64,000 nucleotides of DNA, from positions 170,618,659 through 170,682,658 of the forward strand of contig NC_133658.1 in NCBI RefSeq assembly GCF_037893015.1, written 5' to 3'. The position numbers and the translations under genes were made by a program. The notes beneath the pieces were generated by a model. It saw only the letters and a program-made list of their open reading frames with translations, did not search any database and was not told the DNA's origin. This document shows positions 24,770 to 35,576 of this stretch, piece by piece. Position 1 is the stretch's first letter, and every line of letters begins with the position of its first letter. The DNA comes from Macrotis lagotis (lineage: Eukaryota > Chordata > Mammalia > Peramelemorphia > Peramelidae).

Positions 24770-25254
24770 ATACTCCTAAAAGACCTGTGATGAAAAATGT
24801 CATCCACATCCAAAGGGAAAACTATAGTGAATGCAGACTTTTATGTTTTTTTCTTTCTTTCTCAAGGTTCCCCCCCCCCCCTTAATTCTATTTCTTCTTT
24901 CACAATATGATTAACATGGAGATATGTTAAACACAATTGTACATGTACAACCCATATCAGACAATTCACTGCCATGGGGAGGAAGGAGAGAAGGGAGGGT
25001 GGTAGAAAAATGTGGCCCTCATAAGCTTATAAAAAGATGAATATTGAAAACTATCTTTGGATGTAATTGGAAAAAATAAAATGAAATGACAGTTTTAAAA
25101 TGTTTTTTAAATGCCCTATTTGTGGTCTATTCAAATTTCAGGAAAACAATGTAAAACTACGTCCCAGAAGTTATTGAATTTTTATACCTTTTCACAAGCC
25201 AACAATACCACCCCAAGGTCAATATCAAAAAAATCAAAGAAAAAGGAAAAAGAC

Positions 25255-25289
<35 letters not shown>

Positions 25290-25450
25290 AAACCATTCAT
25301 AGCAGCTCTTTTTTAAATGGAAAAGAGCTGCAAAATAAGAAGATGCCTATCAACTAGGAAATGACTGAACAAATTATGTGTATATAAATGTAATGTAATA
25401 TTAATGTACTGTAGGAAATAACAAAAGAAAGTGTTTCACAAAAACCTGGC
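24770..25450 (+). mobile_element. Two L1 3' end fragments
   Basis: 24775-25100 has the L1 tail signature (catccacatccaaagggaaaac, cacaatatgattaacatgga, atgtaattggaaaaaataaaat). 25108-25450 begins a second L1 3' region (cagcagctctttttt, gcctatcaactaggaaatgactgaac). A TA/CA microsatellite lies at 25255-25289. Confidence 0.65.
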
Positions 25451-25469
25451 AAGAATAAACCTTTCAACT

Positions 25470-26270
25470 TCAAGTTTTTATTTTCTCTTGTTTACACTTG
25501 CAACAGCCTCCTAACTGATCTTCCTACTTCTAGTTTCTTCCCTTTCCAATCTTTACACAAAACTGCCATATTAATATTCCTACAACATAGGTTTAATCAT
25601 ATTACTCCCCCCCCCTCAAAAATCCTCAGTGGTTTCCTAATTATCTAAAGAATAAAATACCAATTCTTTAGCTAGTCTGACTCTCATATACCTTTGGACT
25701 TCTTTTTCATACTATTCCAGCCTACCTGTCTACTCCTCAAACTCAACTTACAGCATAATAGGGAGGTGATGGCAATGACTGATTTCAGAGGTGCTGAATT
25801 CAAATCCCATCTCTAGTACTTACAAATGTCTAGCTCTTGGACAAACTACTTTACTTTCCTGGGCCTCAGGTTTCTTAACTGAAACATGAGGGAATCTGCC
25901 TAGACCATATGAAATAAGGTTTGGAAAAGTATTTAGCTCAGTGGTGAGAATGCAGTGGGAGCTGCCCTCCTCCCAGCTGGTTTCTGGGTTTCAGTGGATG
26001 ACTTTCCCCCGTCAGGGCCCCTAGACTTATAACACTCCTTTCATCAGCTCTGTCTCCTAGAATACTGTACTTCCTTCACCACACAATTCAGGGACTACCT
26101 CCTTTACGAGACCTGGGCTATTCACCCTTGCTATTCACCCTGGTTATTCTTCCTCAGAAATCATTTTGCATTTGCTTCCCCTTTTAGGATTGTTATGGGG
26201 GCCAGATGAGGTAAAGCTCTGTCCAAACCTTCAAGGGCTGAATAAATGTTAGCTGTATTATCCTGTATTC
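25470..26270 (+). repeat. L2-like old LINE fragment
   Basis: The text order (acttctagtttcttccc, catattactcccccccctcaaaaatcctcagtggtttcct, tctgactctcata, ttccttcaccacacaattcagggactacctcc, ggctgaataaatgttagctgta) resembles mammalian L2 3' regions. Diverged, with no coding frame. Confidence 0.5.
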
Positions 26271-26569
26271 CACAGAACTGAAGGATCTTGTTAGCCCAAG
26301 GCCTTCAACAGAGGAAGCAACCCCCTCCTCTCAAGTCCTGACTCTCAGGATAGATAGCTCTAGAGTAGATTCATATCAGACATATATTTTCACTCAAATA
26401 GGTAATTCTTCTAGGCTGTGAGTTCTTAACTAATCATTAAAAAAACCTGCTTTAGATATACAAAGTTTTAATGTTTCTGAACAAATATTAATGTAGCTAG
26501 AATAAAAGAATCTACTAATTTAGGGAAAATCTTCCCAGAAAACATCTCTTATAACATGGGATGCATAAA

Positions 26570-27370
26570 TACATATGAAAACAAAAATCTTTTCCCAAAA
26601 GGCAAATGGTCAAGGATGTGAACTAACAGTTCTCAAATAAATATGAATTATCATTGATTAACAGTGATAGAAAAGAATAATTCAAATCACTAAAAATAAA
26701 GAAAACTAAAATAACTGTGATTTTGCCTCATACTCATCCTATTGGCAAAGATAATAAAAGATGAAAATGGTATATATTAGAGGTATTTTGGAGAAATTAA
26801 TACACTATTACACTGTTGCTTGAGCTGTGAACTCATCTAACCATCCTAGAAAACAATTTTTAAATTACTCCCAAAAACTCTCCAGACCAAGTTAAAGTGA
26901 CTTGACCCAGATAACATAACTAACGATAATACAACTACTAGGTACAAACTTTTCCAAAGAGGTGATTTATAGCAGCATCCTGGGGAGTGAAATTAAAGTG
27001 AATGACCACCAACTAAGAAACAGCCCAACAAACTATAGTATATGGATGTAATGGAATATTATTGCACCCTAGGAAACCACAGATATAGGGACAGCTAGGT
27101 GGTGCAGTAGATGGAGTACTGACCTTGGAGTCAGGAGGACCCGAGTTCAAATTCAGCCTCAGACACTTAATAATTGCCTAGCAATGTGGCCTTGGGCAAG
27201 TCACTCTTAATCCCAGTGCCTTAAGTAAATAAAAAAGGGGGGAAAAAAAGGACCCACAAATATTATAAATTCAAAGAAATTTGGGAAAATACCTGTAACC
27301 AGATGAAGAACAAAGTAAACACAGAACCAGAAGAATAATTCACAAAATGACTAACGTAAAGAAAAACAAC
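26570..27370 (+). mobile_element. L1 fragment with nested SINE
   Basis: L1 3' region text: aatgaccaccaactaagaaacagccc, gtatatggatgtaatggaatatt, then after the SINE cagaaccagaagaataattcac. Confidence 0.6.
27088..27237 (+). repeat. SINE nested in L1
   Basis: Full-length copy with a degraded tail (ccttaagtaaataaaaaa). Confidence 0.9.
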
Positions 27371-27409
27371 AAAACATATAGTCTAACAAGGTAAACTGTT
27401 GTTTCATTC

Positions 27410-27602
27410 GACTTATCAAGGAGAGTCTCACTTTCTCCTCCAGTCAGATATGAATCAGGATGACTGAAGATGGCCCTGGATGTGAAGGTAACCAGAGTTA
27501 AGTGACTGGCCCAAATTCACACAGATAGTAAGTGCCAAGTGTCTGGGGTTGGATTTGAACTCAAGGTCAGTGCCCCTATCACTGAGCCACCTAGCCACCC
27601 TA
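27410..27602 (-). repeat. SINE, longer variant, reverse
   Basis: Reverse copy with the extra 5' module also seen at 30060 (ctttctcctccagtcagatatgaatcaggatgactgaagatggccctggatgtga, given here in outline only), then the common SINE part ending gccacctagccaccc. Confidence 0.75.
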
Positions 27603-28135
27603 AGAAATTAATCTAAGGTGGAAAAGTCTAAGGTATTCTGCTCAAGTTCCAGTAGGAATAAATTCTTCAATTAGACTGCCCAAAGCTGGGGGTAATCTGA
27701 GTCTAGAGAAAAGACACAAGGGAGACAACAAAGTCACTCTCAGTCCCTAATTTTAATATAGCCAATGCCCCATTGTGTTAAACTATCAGAGCTGATTGAC
27801 ACTCTTCCAAAAGAACATATCCTCCCTGAATACCAAGGCCATAATTATCTTTGGTCTGGCCCAATGACCATCCTTTTATTGATAACATGCAGGCATTATT
27901 AATAAAATGATTAAATTACCCAGAAACTATGTCTCTTGAACCTTTTTAATCATCACAAAAGAAAGACAAAGTGGTTCCAGGACTAATTACTCATGTTTTC
28001 CTATACTTTTTCCCCCCCTTACACACCAAAGGGTATAGGTCCCACCATCCCTGCCTTTCCTCTGTCAGATCTCCCCTCCTTCCCCATAATATGGATTATC
28101 TTTCCCCAAAAGGAGACAAAACTATCTTGGGTCTT

Positions 28136-28325
28136 GGGGGCAGCTAGGTGGCGCAGTGGATAGAGCACTGGCCCTGGAGTCAGGAGAACCTGAGTTCAAA
28201 TCTGGGGTCAGACACTTATTAATTACCTAGCTGTGTGGCCTTGGGCAAGCCACTTAACCCCATTGCCTTGCAAAAACCTTAAATGAATGAATGAATGAAA
28301 GAATGAATAAATAAATAAATAAATA

Positions 28326-28361
<36 letters not shown>

Positions 28362-28374
28362 TATCTTGGGTCTT
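28136..28374 (+). repeat. SINE with (AATG)n(AAAT)n(AAGC)n tail
   Basis: Full-length SINE whose tail evolved into three successive tetranucleotide arrays (28281-28360). The target duplication ctatcttgggtctt on both sides proves that the array grew from the SINE tail. Confidence 0.95.
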
Positions 28375-28915
28375 CCCCACTACAGCTTCTGGATCATCTG
28401 AGGGCACTAAAAGTCCCAGTCATGTGGATTCAGAACTCTTCCAACCAGGTGATTTTCTGAACGCTATCTAAGTAGCCATGCTCACTATTATCCTGCCCTG
28501 AGATTCATATAAAGGTGAAGATGGCAACATCCAGAGAAGCTAAGTTGCCACTGTGTCCTCCTTTTATATCCTTGTTATGTCAAAAAACAAGTAAATCTCC
28601 TTATGTTAGCATTTGTTATTCTTGTACCTTGATGGAAACTGGATTATATAAGATAGACACACAATAAACACATTTTGGGTATTTTTTTCTCTAAATGATT
28701 AAATTCTTAAAACCAAAAAATTCCACTATTAAGTGAAATTACTTATGTTTTAGCTAATGCTTCAAAGCTGCCAATAAATTGCCACAATCAAGAGCACAAT
28801 TTCCAAACCTTACCTAGTCTAGTCTGAATGGAAGGTAGCAACAGAATTGTTTGTTAATTGAGGAATGGCACAAAACTGGTTGCTTTCTGGTCCGAGATAT
28901 TAAAATGGATGGAAG

Positions 28916-29070
28916 GGGGCGGCTAGGTGGTGCAGTGAATAAAGCATCAGCCCTGAAGTCAGGAGTACCTGGGTTCAAATCCGGTCTCAGACACTTAATA
29001 ATTACCTAGCCGTGTGGCCTTGGGCAAGCCACTTAATCCCATTTGCCTTTCAAAAACCTAAAAAAAAAAA
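28916..29070 (+). repeat. SINE
   Basis: Full-length, flanked by the duplication aaaatggatggaag. Confidence 0.93.
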
Positions 29071-29284
29071 TGGATGGAAGAAATCAATTCCTATGGATAA
29101 TGGATTCAGAACCTTGATTTTTAATCACTTTGGGGTGTTTCTACAATACTTTTTCATTTATAAATCATTAAATTCATTCTAGAGTCGTTTTCAAAACTAA
29201 TGGCATATTTAAATATATAAAACAAATATGGTTGTCCTTCCTCTTTTTTCTCTATATTCTTTCATTTTATCAATTCTCACTGGT

Positions 29285-30050
29285 TCAACTATTATGCAAA
29301 TGATTGCAAATGATTCCCAAATGTTTATGTCCTAGTTCTAGTGTTTCTCCTGAGCTCCAGTTCCAAATAACTGCCTATAACACATTTCAATCTGGATGCC
29401 CCATAGGCATTTCAAACAACGTATCTGAAAAAAAGAACCCTGCTCCTTTCTCCTCTCCCCCAAAAATACCCCTATTACTATGGAAAGACCTACCATGCTT
29501 CCAGTCACCCAGGTTCACAATTTAAACGTCATCCTCCATTCCTCCCTCACCCTACTCATATCCACTTGGCTTGCAAACCTTGTTTTGAACTACATTTTCA
29601 TTCCCCTCTGCTTCCCTCACTCAGACCTTCATCACCTCTCTCCCTACAGACTGGTTTCCCTGTCCTAAGCCTTTCCTCTGCAGACACCAGAGTTGATTTC
29701 CCTAAAACACAACTGTGGTTATGTCTTGCTCTCCCCTCTAGGACCCATTACAAACACTTCTCCATCCAACCTCTTCACACTTTCCCTGTGGCTCTTGTAC
29801 TTGACTCCACATATTCTATTTCAGTAGTACTGTCTTACTATTCTTACTATTCTGCATCACAATTCCCTCTTGGCACTTGTGCCCGGCTGACCCCAGCGCC
29901 TGAAATGTACCCCATCTCCATTTCTAGAAAACCTTGATTTCCTTGCAGACTCAATTCAAGCACCACCTTCCACACAGATGCCTTCATCCCTCCTTCCCAA
30001 GACTACCCACATATTAATTTGTGTTTTGTTGATATTTGTTCTTTCTTCTC
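29285..30050 (+). repeat. L2-like old LINE fragment
   Basis: It resembles the 3' half of an L2-type element (caaatgattgcaaatgattcccaaatg, ctgagctccagttcc, aggcatttcaaac, cattcctccctcacc). Open frames here (for example 29566-29937) are stop-poor by composition and resemble no known protein. Confidence 0.5.
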
Positions 30051-30059
30051 AAAGAAGGT

Positions 30060-30312
30060 CATGGCATATACATGAATTGGATATGGGGGGTGGGGGACTG
30101 TGCTAAGTCACTAGCTTCACTCTCTCCTCCAAAGCCATCTGGGCCCAGTGGCCAGATATGGATCAGGACCACTGGAAATGGTCCTGGATATGAGGCAATC
30201 AGGGTTAAGTGACTTGTCCAAAGTCACACAGCTAGTAAGAGTCAAGTGTCTGAGACTACATTTGAACTCGGGTTTTTCTGACTTCAGGGCCAGACTGTGC
30301 CATCTAACTGCC
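30060..30312 (-). repeat. SINE, longer variant, reverse
   Basis: Includes the extra module (cttcactctctcctccaaagccatc, ggccagatatggatcagg) and the common part (gggttaagtgacttgtccaaagtcacacagctag ... aactgcccta in outline). Confidence 0.75.
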
Positions 30313-30869
30313 CTATTGTGTGTACATATTTATATGTATGTGTATATGTATAAATGTATAAAACATACCTACATATCTATTTTCATAACTGTACACACTA
30401 TCTCTTCTCATCTGCCCCACCCCCAAAATGTAAGCTACTTGGGAACAGGAACTTTTTATTTTTTTTCCAATCTCTTGACAGTGATTTCCAGCTACTTTTT
30501 TTCAGTGATCTTTACTTTAGCAATTTATCCAATAGGCCATGGCATGGTTCTTAGCACTGAGAAAAGGAGGCAGGGAGTTCTGTTCACAAAGGGGACAGAA
30601 ACAGAAAGGTTTCCTGTGGAAACAAATGAATGACCACAAAGAGGGACAACGTAAAAGGGAGAGGGGAAGAGAGGGGGGTGGGGGTTAGGCTAGATGTCTC
30701 TGGGGTCCCTTTTCCAAGGCTGAGGTGCTGTGATTCTATGGGAACAACGTCCTGGACCCTCAGAGAAGAGAAGCCAACCAGAGTCTAAGAGCAGCGCTAG
30801 GGAGACAAAGTCAGAATGCAGTGCCTGCCTCAAGGAGCTCAGTCTAATGGACGCGGGCATGAGAGTGAT

Positions 30870-31340
30870 GTCCAGGTGGGGATGGTCTCTTACGGGGATG
30901 GTCTTTTCCCTACATGGAGGTGATCTCTCTCTAAGGGAAGGTGGTCTCTGGGGAGAGGTGGATCCTCTGTGAGTGGGGGTAGTCTCTGAGTGGGTGGTCT
31001 CAACATGGGAGTGGTGTTTCTCTGGATGGGTTCTCTCTTGGTGAGATGGTTCCTTTTTGGTGGAGGTGGTCTCTAAAGTGGGTGTTCTTTCTCCAAGTGA
31101 AGGCAATCTCGGGGTGGGTGGTCCCCAAGTGGGAGTGGGTCTCTCTGGGTGAAAGTAGTTTTTCTCTCAAATAGGGGCAATCTCCTCTAGATAGGGGTGG
31201 TCTCTAGGGGGGATGGTTTTTCTCTAAGTTGGGGGAGTCTCCTCTAGGTGAGGGTGTTCTCCTCTAGGTGGGGGGGGTCTCTAGGTGGGAGTAATCTCCT
31301 CTAGGTGGGGTGGTATCTGGGTGGGGGGGGTCTCCAGGTG
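30870..31340. repeat. Degenerate edge of the minisatellite
   Basis: The same words as in the core (ggtctct, aggtggggg) recur at irregular spacing with many substitutions (ggtctctaaagtgggtg, ctccaagtgaaggc). It grades into the homogeneous array to the right. Confidence 0.85.
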
Positions 31341-34205
31341 TGAGGGTCTGCAGGTGGAGGGGTCTCCAGGTGGGGCCTCTCTAGGTGGGAGGAGTCTCTA
31401 GGTGGGGGGGTCTCCAGGTGGGAGGAGTCTCTAGGTGGGGGGATCTCCAGGTGGGGGTCTCCAGGTGGGGTCTCTCTAGGTATTAGGAGTCTCTAGGTGG
31501 GGGCCTCCAGGTGGGGTCTCTCTAGGTGGGAGGAGTCTCTAGGTGGGGGTCTCCAGGTGGGGTCTCTCTAGGTGGGGGTCTCCAGGTGGGGGGGTCTCCA
31601 GGTGGGGTCTCTCTAGGTGGGGGTCTCTAGGTGGGGGTCTCCAGGTGGGGTCTCTCTAGGTGGGGGTCTCTAGGTGGGGGTCTCCAGGTGGGGTCTCTCT
31701 AGGTGGGGTCTCTCTAGGTGGGGGTCTCTAGGTAGGGGTCTCCAGGTGGGGTCTCTCTAGGTGGGAGGAGTCTCTAGGTGGGGGGGGTCTCCAGGTGGGG
31801 GTCTCCAGGTGGGGTCTCTCTAGGTGGGGGTCTCCAGGTGGGGTCTCTCTAGGTGGGGATCTCTAGGTAGGGGTCTCCAGATGGGGTCTCTCTAGGTGGG
31901 GGTCTCCAGGTAGGGTCTCTCTAGGTGGGGGTCTCCAGGTGGGGTCTCTCTAGGTGGGGGTCTCTAGGTAGGGTCTCTCTAGGTGGGAGGAGTCTCTAGG
32001 TGGGGGGGTCTCCAGGTGGGGTCTCCAGGTGGGGGTCTCTCTAGGTGGGGGTCTCCAGATGGGGTCTCTCTAGGTGGGGATCTCCAGGTAGGGTCTCTCT
32101 AGGTGGGGGTCTCCAGGTGGGGTCTCTCTAAGTGGGAGGAGTCTCTAGGTGGGGGGGGGTCTCCAGGTGGGGTCTCCAGGTGGGGGTCTCCAGATGGGGT
32201 CTCTCTAGGTGGGAGGAGTCTCTAGGTGGGGGTCTCTAGGTGGGGGTCTCCAGATGGGGTCTCTCTAGGTGGGGGTCTCCAGGTAGGGTCTCTCTAGGTG
32301 GAAGGAGTCTCCAGGTAGGGTCTCTCTAGGTGGGGGGGGGGTCTCCAGATGGGGTCTCCAGGTGGGGGTCTCCAGATGGGGTCTCTCTAGGTGGGGGTCT
32401 CCAGGTGGGGTCTCTCTAGGTGGGGGTCTCCAGGTGGGGTCTCTCTAGGTGGGGGTCTCCAGGTAGGGTCTCTCTAGGTGGGGGTCTCCAGGTGGGGTCT
32501 CTCTAGGTGGGGATCTCCAGGTGGGGTCTCTCTAAGTGGGAGGAGTCTCTAGGTGGGGGGGGTCTCCAGGTGGGGTCTCCAGGTGGGGGTCTCCAGATGG
32601 GGTCTCTCTAGGTGGGAGGAGTCTCTAGGTGGGGGTCTCTAGGTGGGGGTCTCCAGATGGGGTCTCTCTAGGTGGGGGTCTCCAGGTAGGGTCTCTCTAG
32701 GTGGAAGGAGTCTCCAGGTGGGGTCTCTCTAGGTGGGGGGGTCTCCAGGTGGGGTCTCCAGGTGGGGGTCTCCAGATGGGGTCTCTCTAGGTGGGGGTCT
32801 CCAGGTAGGGTCTCTCTAGGTGGGGGTCTCCAGGTAGGGTCTCTCTAGGTGGGGGTCTCCAGGTGGGGTCTCTCTAGGTGGGGGTCTCTAGGTAGGGTCT
32901 CTCTAGGTGGGAGGAGTCTCTAGGTGGGGGGGTCTCCAGGTGGGGGTCTCTCTAGGTGGGGGTCTCCAGATGGGGTCTCTCTAGGTGGGGATCTCCAGGT
33001 AGGGTCTCTCTAGGTGGGGGTCTCCAGGTGGGGTCTCTCTAAGTGGGAGGAGTCTCTAGGTGGGGGGGGTCTCCAGGTGGGGTCTCCAGGTGGGGGTCTC
33101 CAGATGGGGTCTCTCTAGGTGGGAGGAGTCTCTAGGTGGGGGTCTCTAGGTGGGGGTCTCCAGATGGGGTCTCTCTAGGTGGGGGTCTCCAGGTAGGGTC
33201 TCTCTAGGTGGAAGGAGTCTCCAGGTAGGGTCTCTCTAGGTGGGGGGGGGTCTCCAGATGGGGTCTCCAGGTGGGGGTCTCCAGATGGGGTCTCTCTAGG
33301 TGGGGGTCTCCAGGTGGGGTCTCTCTAGGTGGGGGTCTCCAGGTGGGGTCTCTCTAGGTGGGGGTCTCCAGGTAGGGTCTCTCTAGGTGGGGGTCTCCAG
33401 GTGGGGTCTCTCTAGGTGGGGATCTCCAGGTGGGGTCTCTCTAAGTGGGAGGAGTCTCTAGGTGGGGGGGGTCTCCAGGTGGGGTCTCCAGGTGGGGGTC
33501 TCCAGATGGGGTCTCTCTAGGTGGGAGGAGTCTCTAGGTGGGGGTCTCTAGGTGGGGGTCTCCAGATGGGGTCTCTCTAGGTGGGGGTCTCCAGGTAGGG
33601 TCTCTCTAGGTGGAAGGAGTCTCCAGGTGGGGTCTCTCTAGGTGGGGGGGGTCTCCAGGTGGGGTCTCCAGGTGGGGGTCTCCAGATGGGGTCTCTCTAG
33701 GTGGGGGTCTCCAGGTAGGGTCTCTCTAGGTGGGAGGAGTCTCCAGGTGGGGTCTCTCTAGGTGGGGGTCTCCAGGTAGGGTCTCTCTAGGTGGGAGGAG
33801 TCTCCAGATGGGGTCTCTCTAGGTGGGGGTCTCCAGGTAGGGTCTCTCTAGGTGGGAGGAGTCTCCAGGTGGGGTCTCTTTAGGTGGGGGTCTCCAGGTA
33901 GGGTCTCTCTAGGTGGGAGGAGTCTCCAGGTGGGGGGGTCTCCAGGTGGGGTCTCTCTGGGTGGGGGTCTCCAGGTAGGGTCTCTCTAGGTGGGAGGAGT
34001 CTCCAGGTGGGGGGGTCTCCAGGTGGGGTCTCTCTAGGTGGGGGTCTCCAGATGGGGTCTCTCTAGGTGGGGGTCTCCAGGTAGGGTCTCTCTAGGTGGG
34101 AGGAGTCTCCAGGTGGGGGGGGGGTCTCCAGGTGGGGTCTCTCTAGGTGGGGGTCTCTCTAGGTGGGGGTCTCCAGGTGGGGGGGGGTCTCCAGGTGGGG
34201 GGGCT
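31341..34205. repeat. G-rich minisatellite array next to DTD1 exon 1
   Basis: About 2.9 kb built of units near 15 and 29-30 bp, mostly of the type tctctctaggtgggggtctccaggtgggg with variants ccagatgggg, aggtaggg and gtgggaggag. It carries a higher-order repeat: the marker ctctctaagtgggagg occurs at about 32130, 32534, 33041 and 33443, two pairs separated by 909-911 bp, and the sequence around the markers matches between about 31900-32810 and 32810-33720. The array ends about 20 bp from the DTD1 splice donor. The plus strand is G-rich, so DTD1 pre-RNA here is C-rich. Confidence 0.95.
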
Positions 34206-34226
34206 GCGCCGCGGGCCCGCACTGAC

Positions 34227-34269
34227 CTGTGACGCTGGCCCGCGTGACGCGCTGGATGATGGCCTTCAT
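34227..34269 (-). CDS. DTD1: DTD1 coding exon 1
   Basis: This exon encodes MKAIIQRVTRASVT plus the first base of the next codon (43 nt). Human DTD1 begins MKAVVQRVTRASVT, so the start is secure; the ATG is minus-strand 34269-34267, in the context gccgccATGa. The donor is ACAG|GTCAGT. The first Met is near-invariant in the family and its N-terminus is part of the protein fold, so an upstream start is unlikely to make the main product. The reading frame is nevertheless open upstream to 34707 (see findings). Confidence 0.97.
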
Positions 34270-34314
34270 GGCGGCGCGGCCCGGCGCGGCCCGGCCCTCC
34301 GCGGCTCGGAGCTG

Positions 34315-34440
34315 CGGTCTCCTCCTCCTCCTCCTCCTCCTCTGCTCCTTCTTCCTCCTCCGCCTCCTCTTCCTCCGCCGCCGCCTCCTCCTCGTCCTCC
34401 TCCTCCTCCGCCGCCGCCGCCGCCGCCGCCGCCTCTCCCC
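34315..34440 (-). repeat. GGA/GGC triplet-rich tract in the probable DTD1 5' UTR
   Basis: In DTD1 sense the tract is nearly all GGA, GGC, GAA and GAG triplets, including an uninterrupted run of eight GGC-type triplets at about 34409-34433. It ends about 45 bp upstream of the start codon. Confidence 0.85.
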
Positions 34441-34720
34441 CGCGAGCCCCCCCGCGGCGCACGCTGCGCCGGCGTCTCGGGGCCGCGGCCGCCCCCTAGG
34501 GGCCGCTCCGGCCGCGGCCCCGCCCGCGCCGCGCAGGTGCGGCTCACCTGGGGCCCCGCCACGTGACGCGGCCTGCCCGGGGCGCCGGGATCCGCCGCCG
34601 GCCCAGGGAGCCCAGCCCCGGACGCCGCCCGCTTGGGGCTGCGGAGATCTTGTTCCACGGACGTATCCTTGGGCCACCACGAGGCGTCTCTCCGTGAGAC
34701 GAGGCAATCCGTGGAGCCTT

Positions 34721-34979
34721 CCTGATCCTTAGTGTTAAAATACTTAAAACATTACGCTCATATAGGAAGTTTAGTGCAGGTATAACACACCCTTTTTCCA
34801 AAAAATTTGGGGTCTAAAAACTCAAAGCATCTTATACAGTCTTTGTAGGTTTTTTTACTTGCATTTCCTGCTTTTTCACACTTGTTATCTTTACCCTCAT
34901 GGTTCCATTTTGTCACATTCTGCCCAGAAATGGCTCAGAAAAGATTTTCATCCATTGCTGAATTCAAGTTCCAAGTGAT
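34721..34979. other. Upstream DTD1 flank, nothing recognised
   Basis: AT-rich sequence just beyond the CpG island. No motif or repeat I can support. Confidence 0.4.
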
Positions 34980-35576
34980 CCAGTTTGGGGTCTATACCCT
35001 GAAGAGATGATGAAAAAGGGTAAGAACATCACTTGTACAAAGATATTCATAGCAGCCCTGTTTGTGGTGGCAAAGAAATGACTTGAACTGTGGAATATGT
35101 ATTAGAAACGAGGAGGAACGGGAATTCAGGGAAGCATGGAAGGACTCGCATGAACTGATGCTGAGTGAGATGAGCAGAGCCACAAATAAATTGTACACCC
35201 TAACAGTAACATGGGGGCGATGCTCAACCTTGATGAACTCACTCATTCCATCAGCGCAACAATCAGGGACAATTTGGGGCTGTCTGCGATGGAGAATACC
35301 ATCTGTATCCAGAGAAACAACTGTGGAGTTTGAACAAAGATCAAAGACTATTAACTTTAATTTAGGGGAAAAAATTGATATCTTATTGTCTAATCTTGCT
35401 ATCTCTATTATACTTTATGTTTCTTCCTTGAGGATCTTATTTGTCTTATCACATTCAATTTGGATCAATGTACAACATGGAAACCATGTAAAGACTGGCA
35501 AATTGCCTTCTATGGGGGGTGGGGAGGGAAGTAAGATTAGGGAAAAAAATTGTAAAACTCAAAATAAATAAATAAA
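34980..35576 (+). mobile_element. L1 3' end fragment
   Basis: 5'-truncated L1 3' UTR: ccctgaagagatgatgaaaaaggg, acatcacttgtacaaagatattc, tgaactgatgctgagtgagatgagcagag, ending aaactcaaaataaataaataaaatc. Same subfamily as 43921-44611. Confidence 0.85.

Larger units (their letters stand above)
15353..34226 (-). other. DTD1: DTD1 intron 1 (18.9 kb)
   Basis: It lies between exon 1 (donor GTCAGT at 34226-34221) and exon 2 (acceptor at 15355-15353). It holds HAL1 copy 2, many SINE and L1 fragments, two L2-like stretches and the large minisatellite next to the donor. No further exon is visible. Confidence 0.85.
34205..34720. promoter_or_regulatory. DTD1: DTD1 CpG island promoter region
   Basis: An extremely GC- and CpG-rich block that covers DTD1 exon 1 and reaches about 450 bp upstream. 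There is no TATA box near the expected start, which suits a housekeeping promoter. A palindromic CACGTG E-box followed by AC lies at 34560-34567 (USF/TFE type). A GCCCCCTAGGGG palindrome at 34491-34502 is a weak CTCF-like core. The transcription start cannot be placed from sequence alone. Confidence 0.8.

Noticed and set aside
29566..29937. 123-codon open frame on the plus strand
   Set aside because: Lies in pyrimidine-rich L2-like repeat text and resembles no protein.
30690..31106. 138-codon open frame on the minus strand rich in Thr/His/Pro
   Set aside because: It is a reading of the degenerate minisatellite edge; the repeat unit lacks stops in this frame.
31341..34205. CRISPR-like repeat array
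   Set aside because: The units have no unique spacers of constant length and the host is a mammal; it is a minisatellite.
34159..34566. Long open frames on both strands across the DTD1 CpG island (poly-Glu, poly-Pro, poly-Leu, poly-Arg)
   Set aside because: They arise from the GGA/GGC triplet tract and GC-rich composition, which removes stops in every frame. Only the frame continuous with DTD1 was kept, as a finding.
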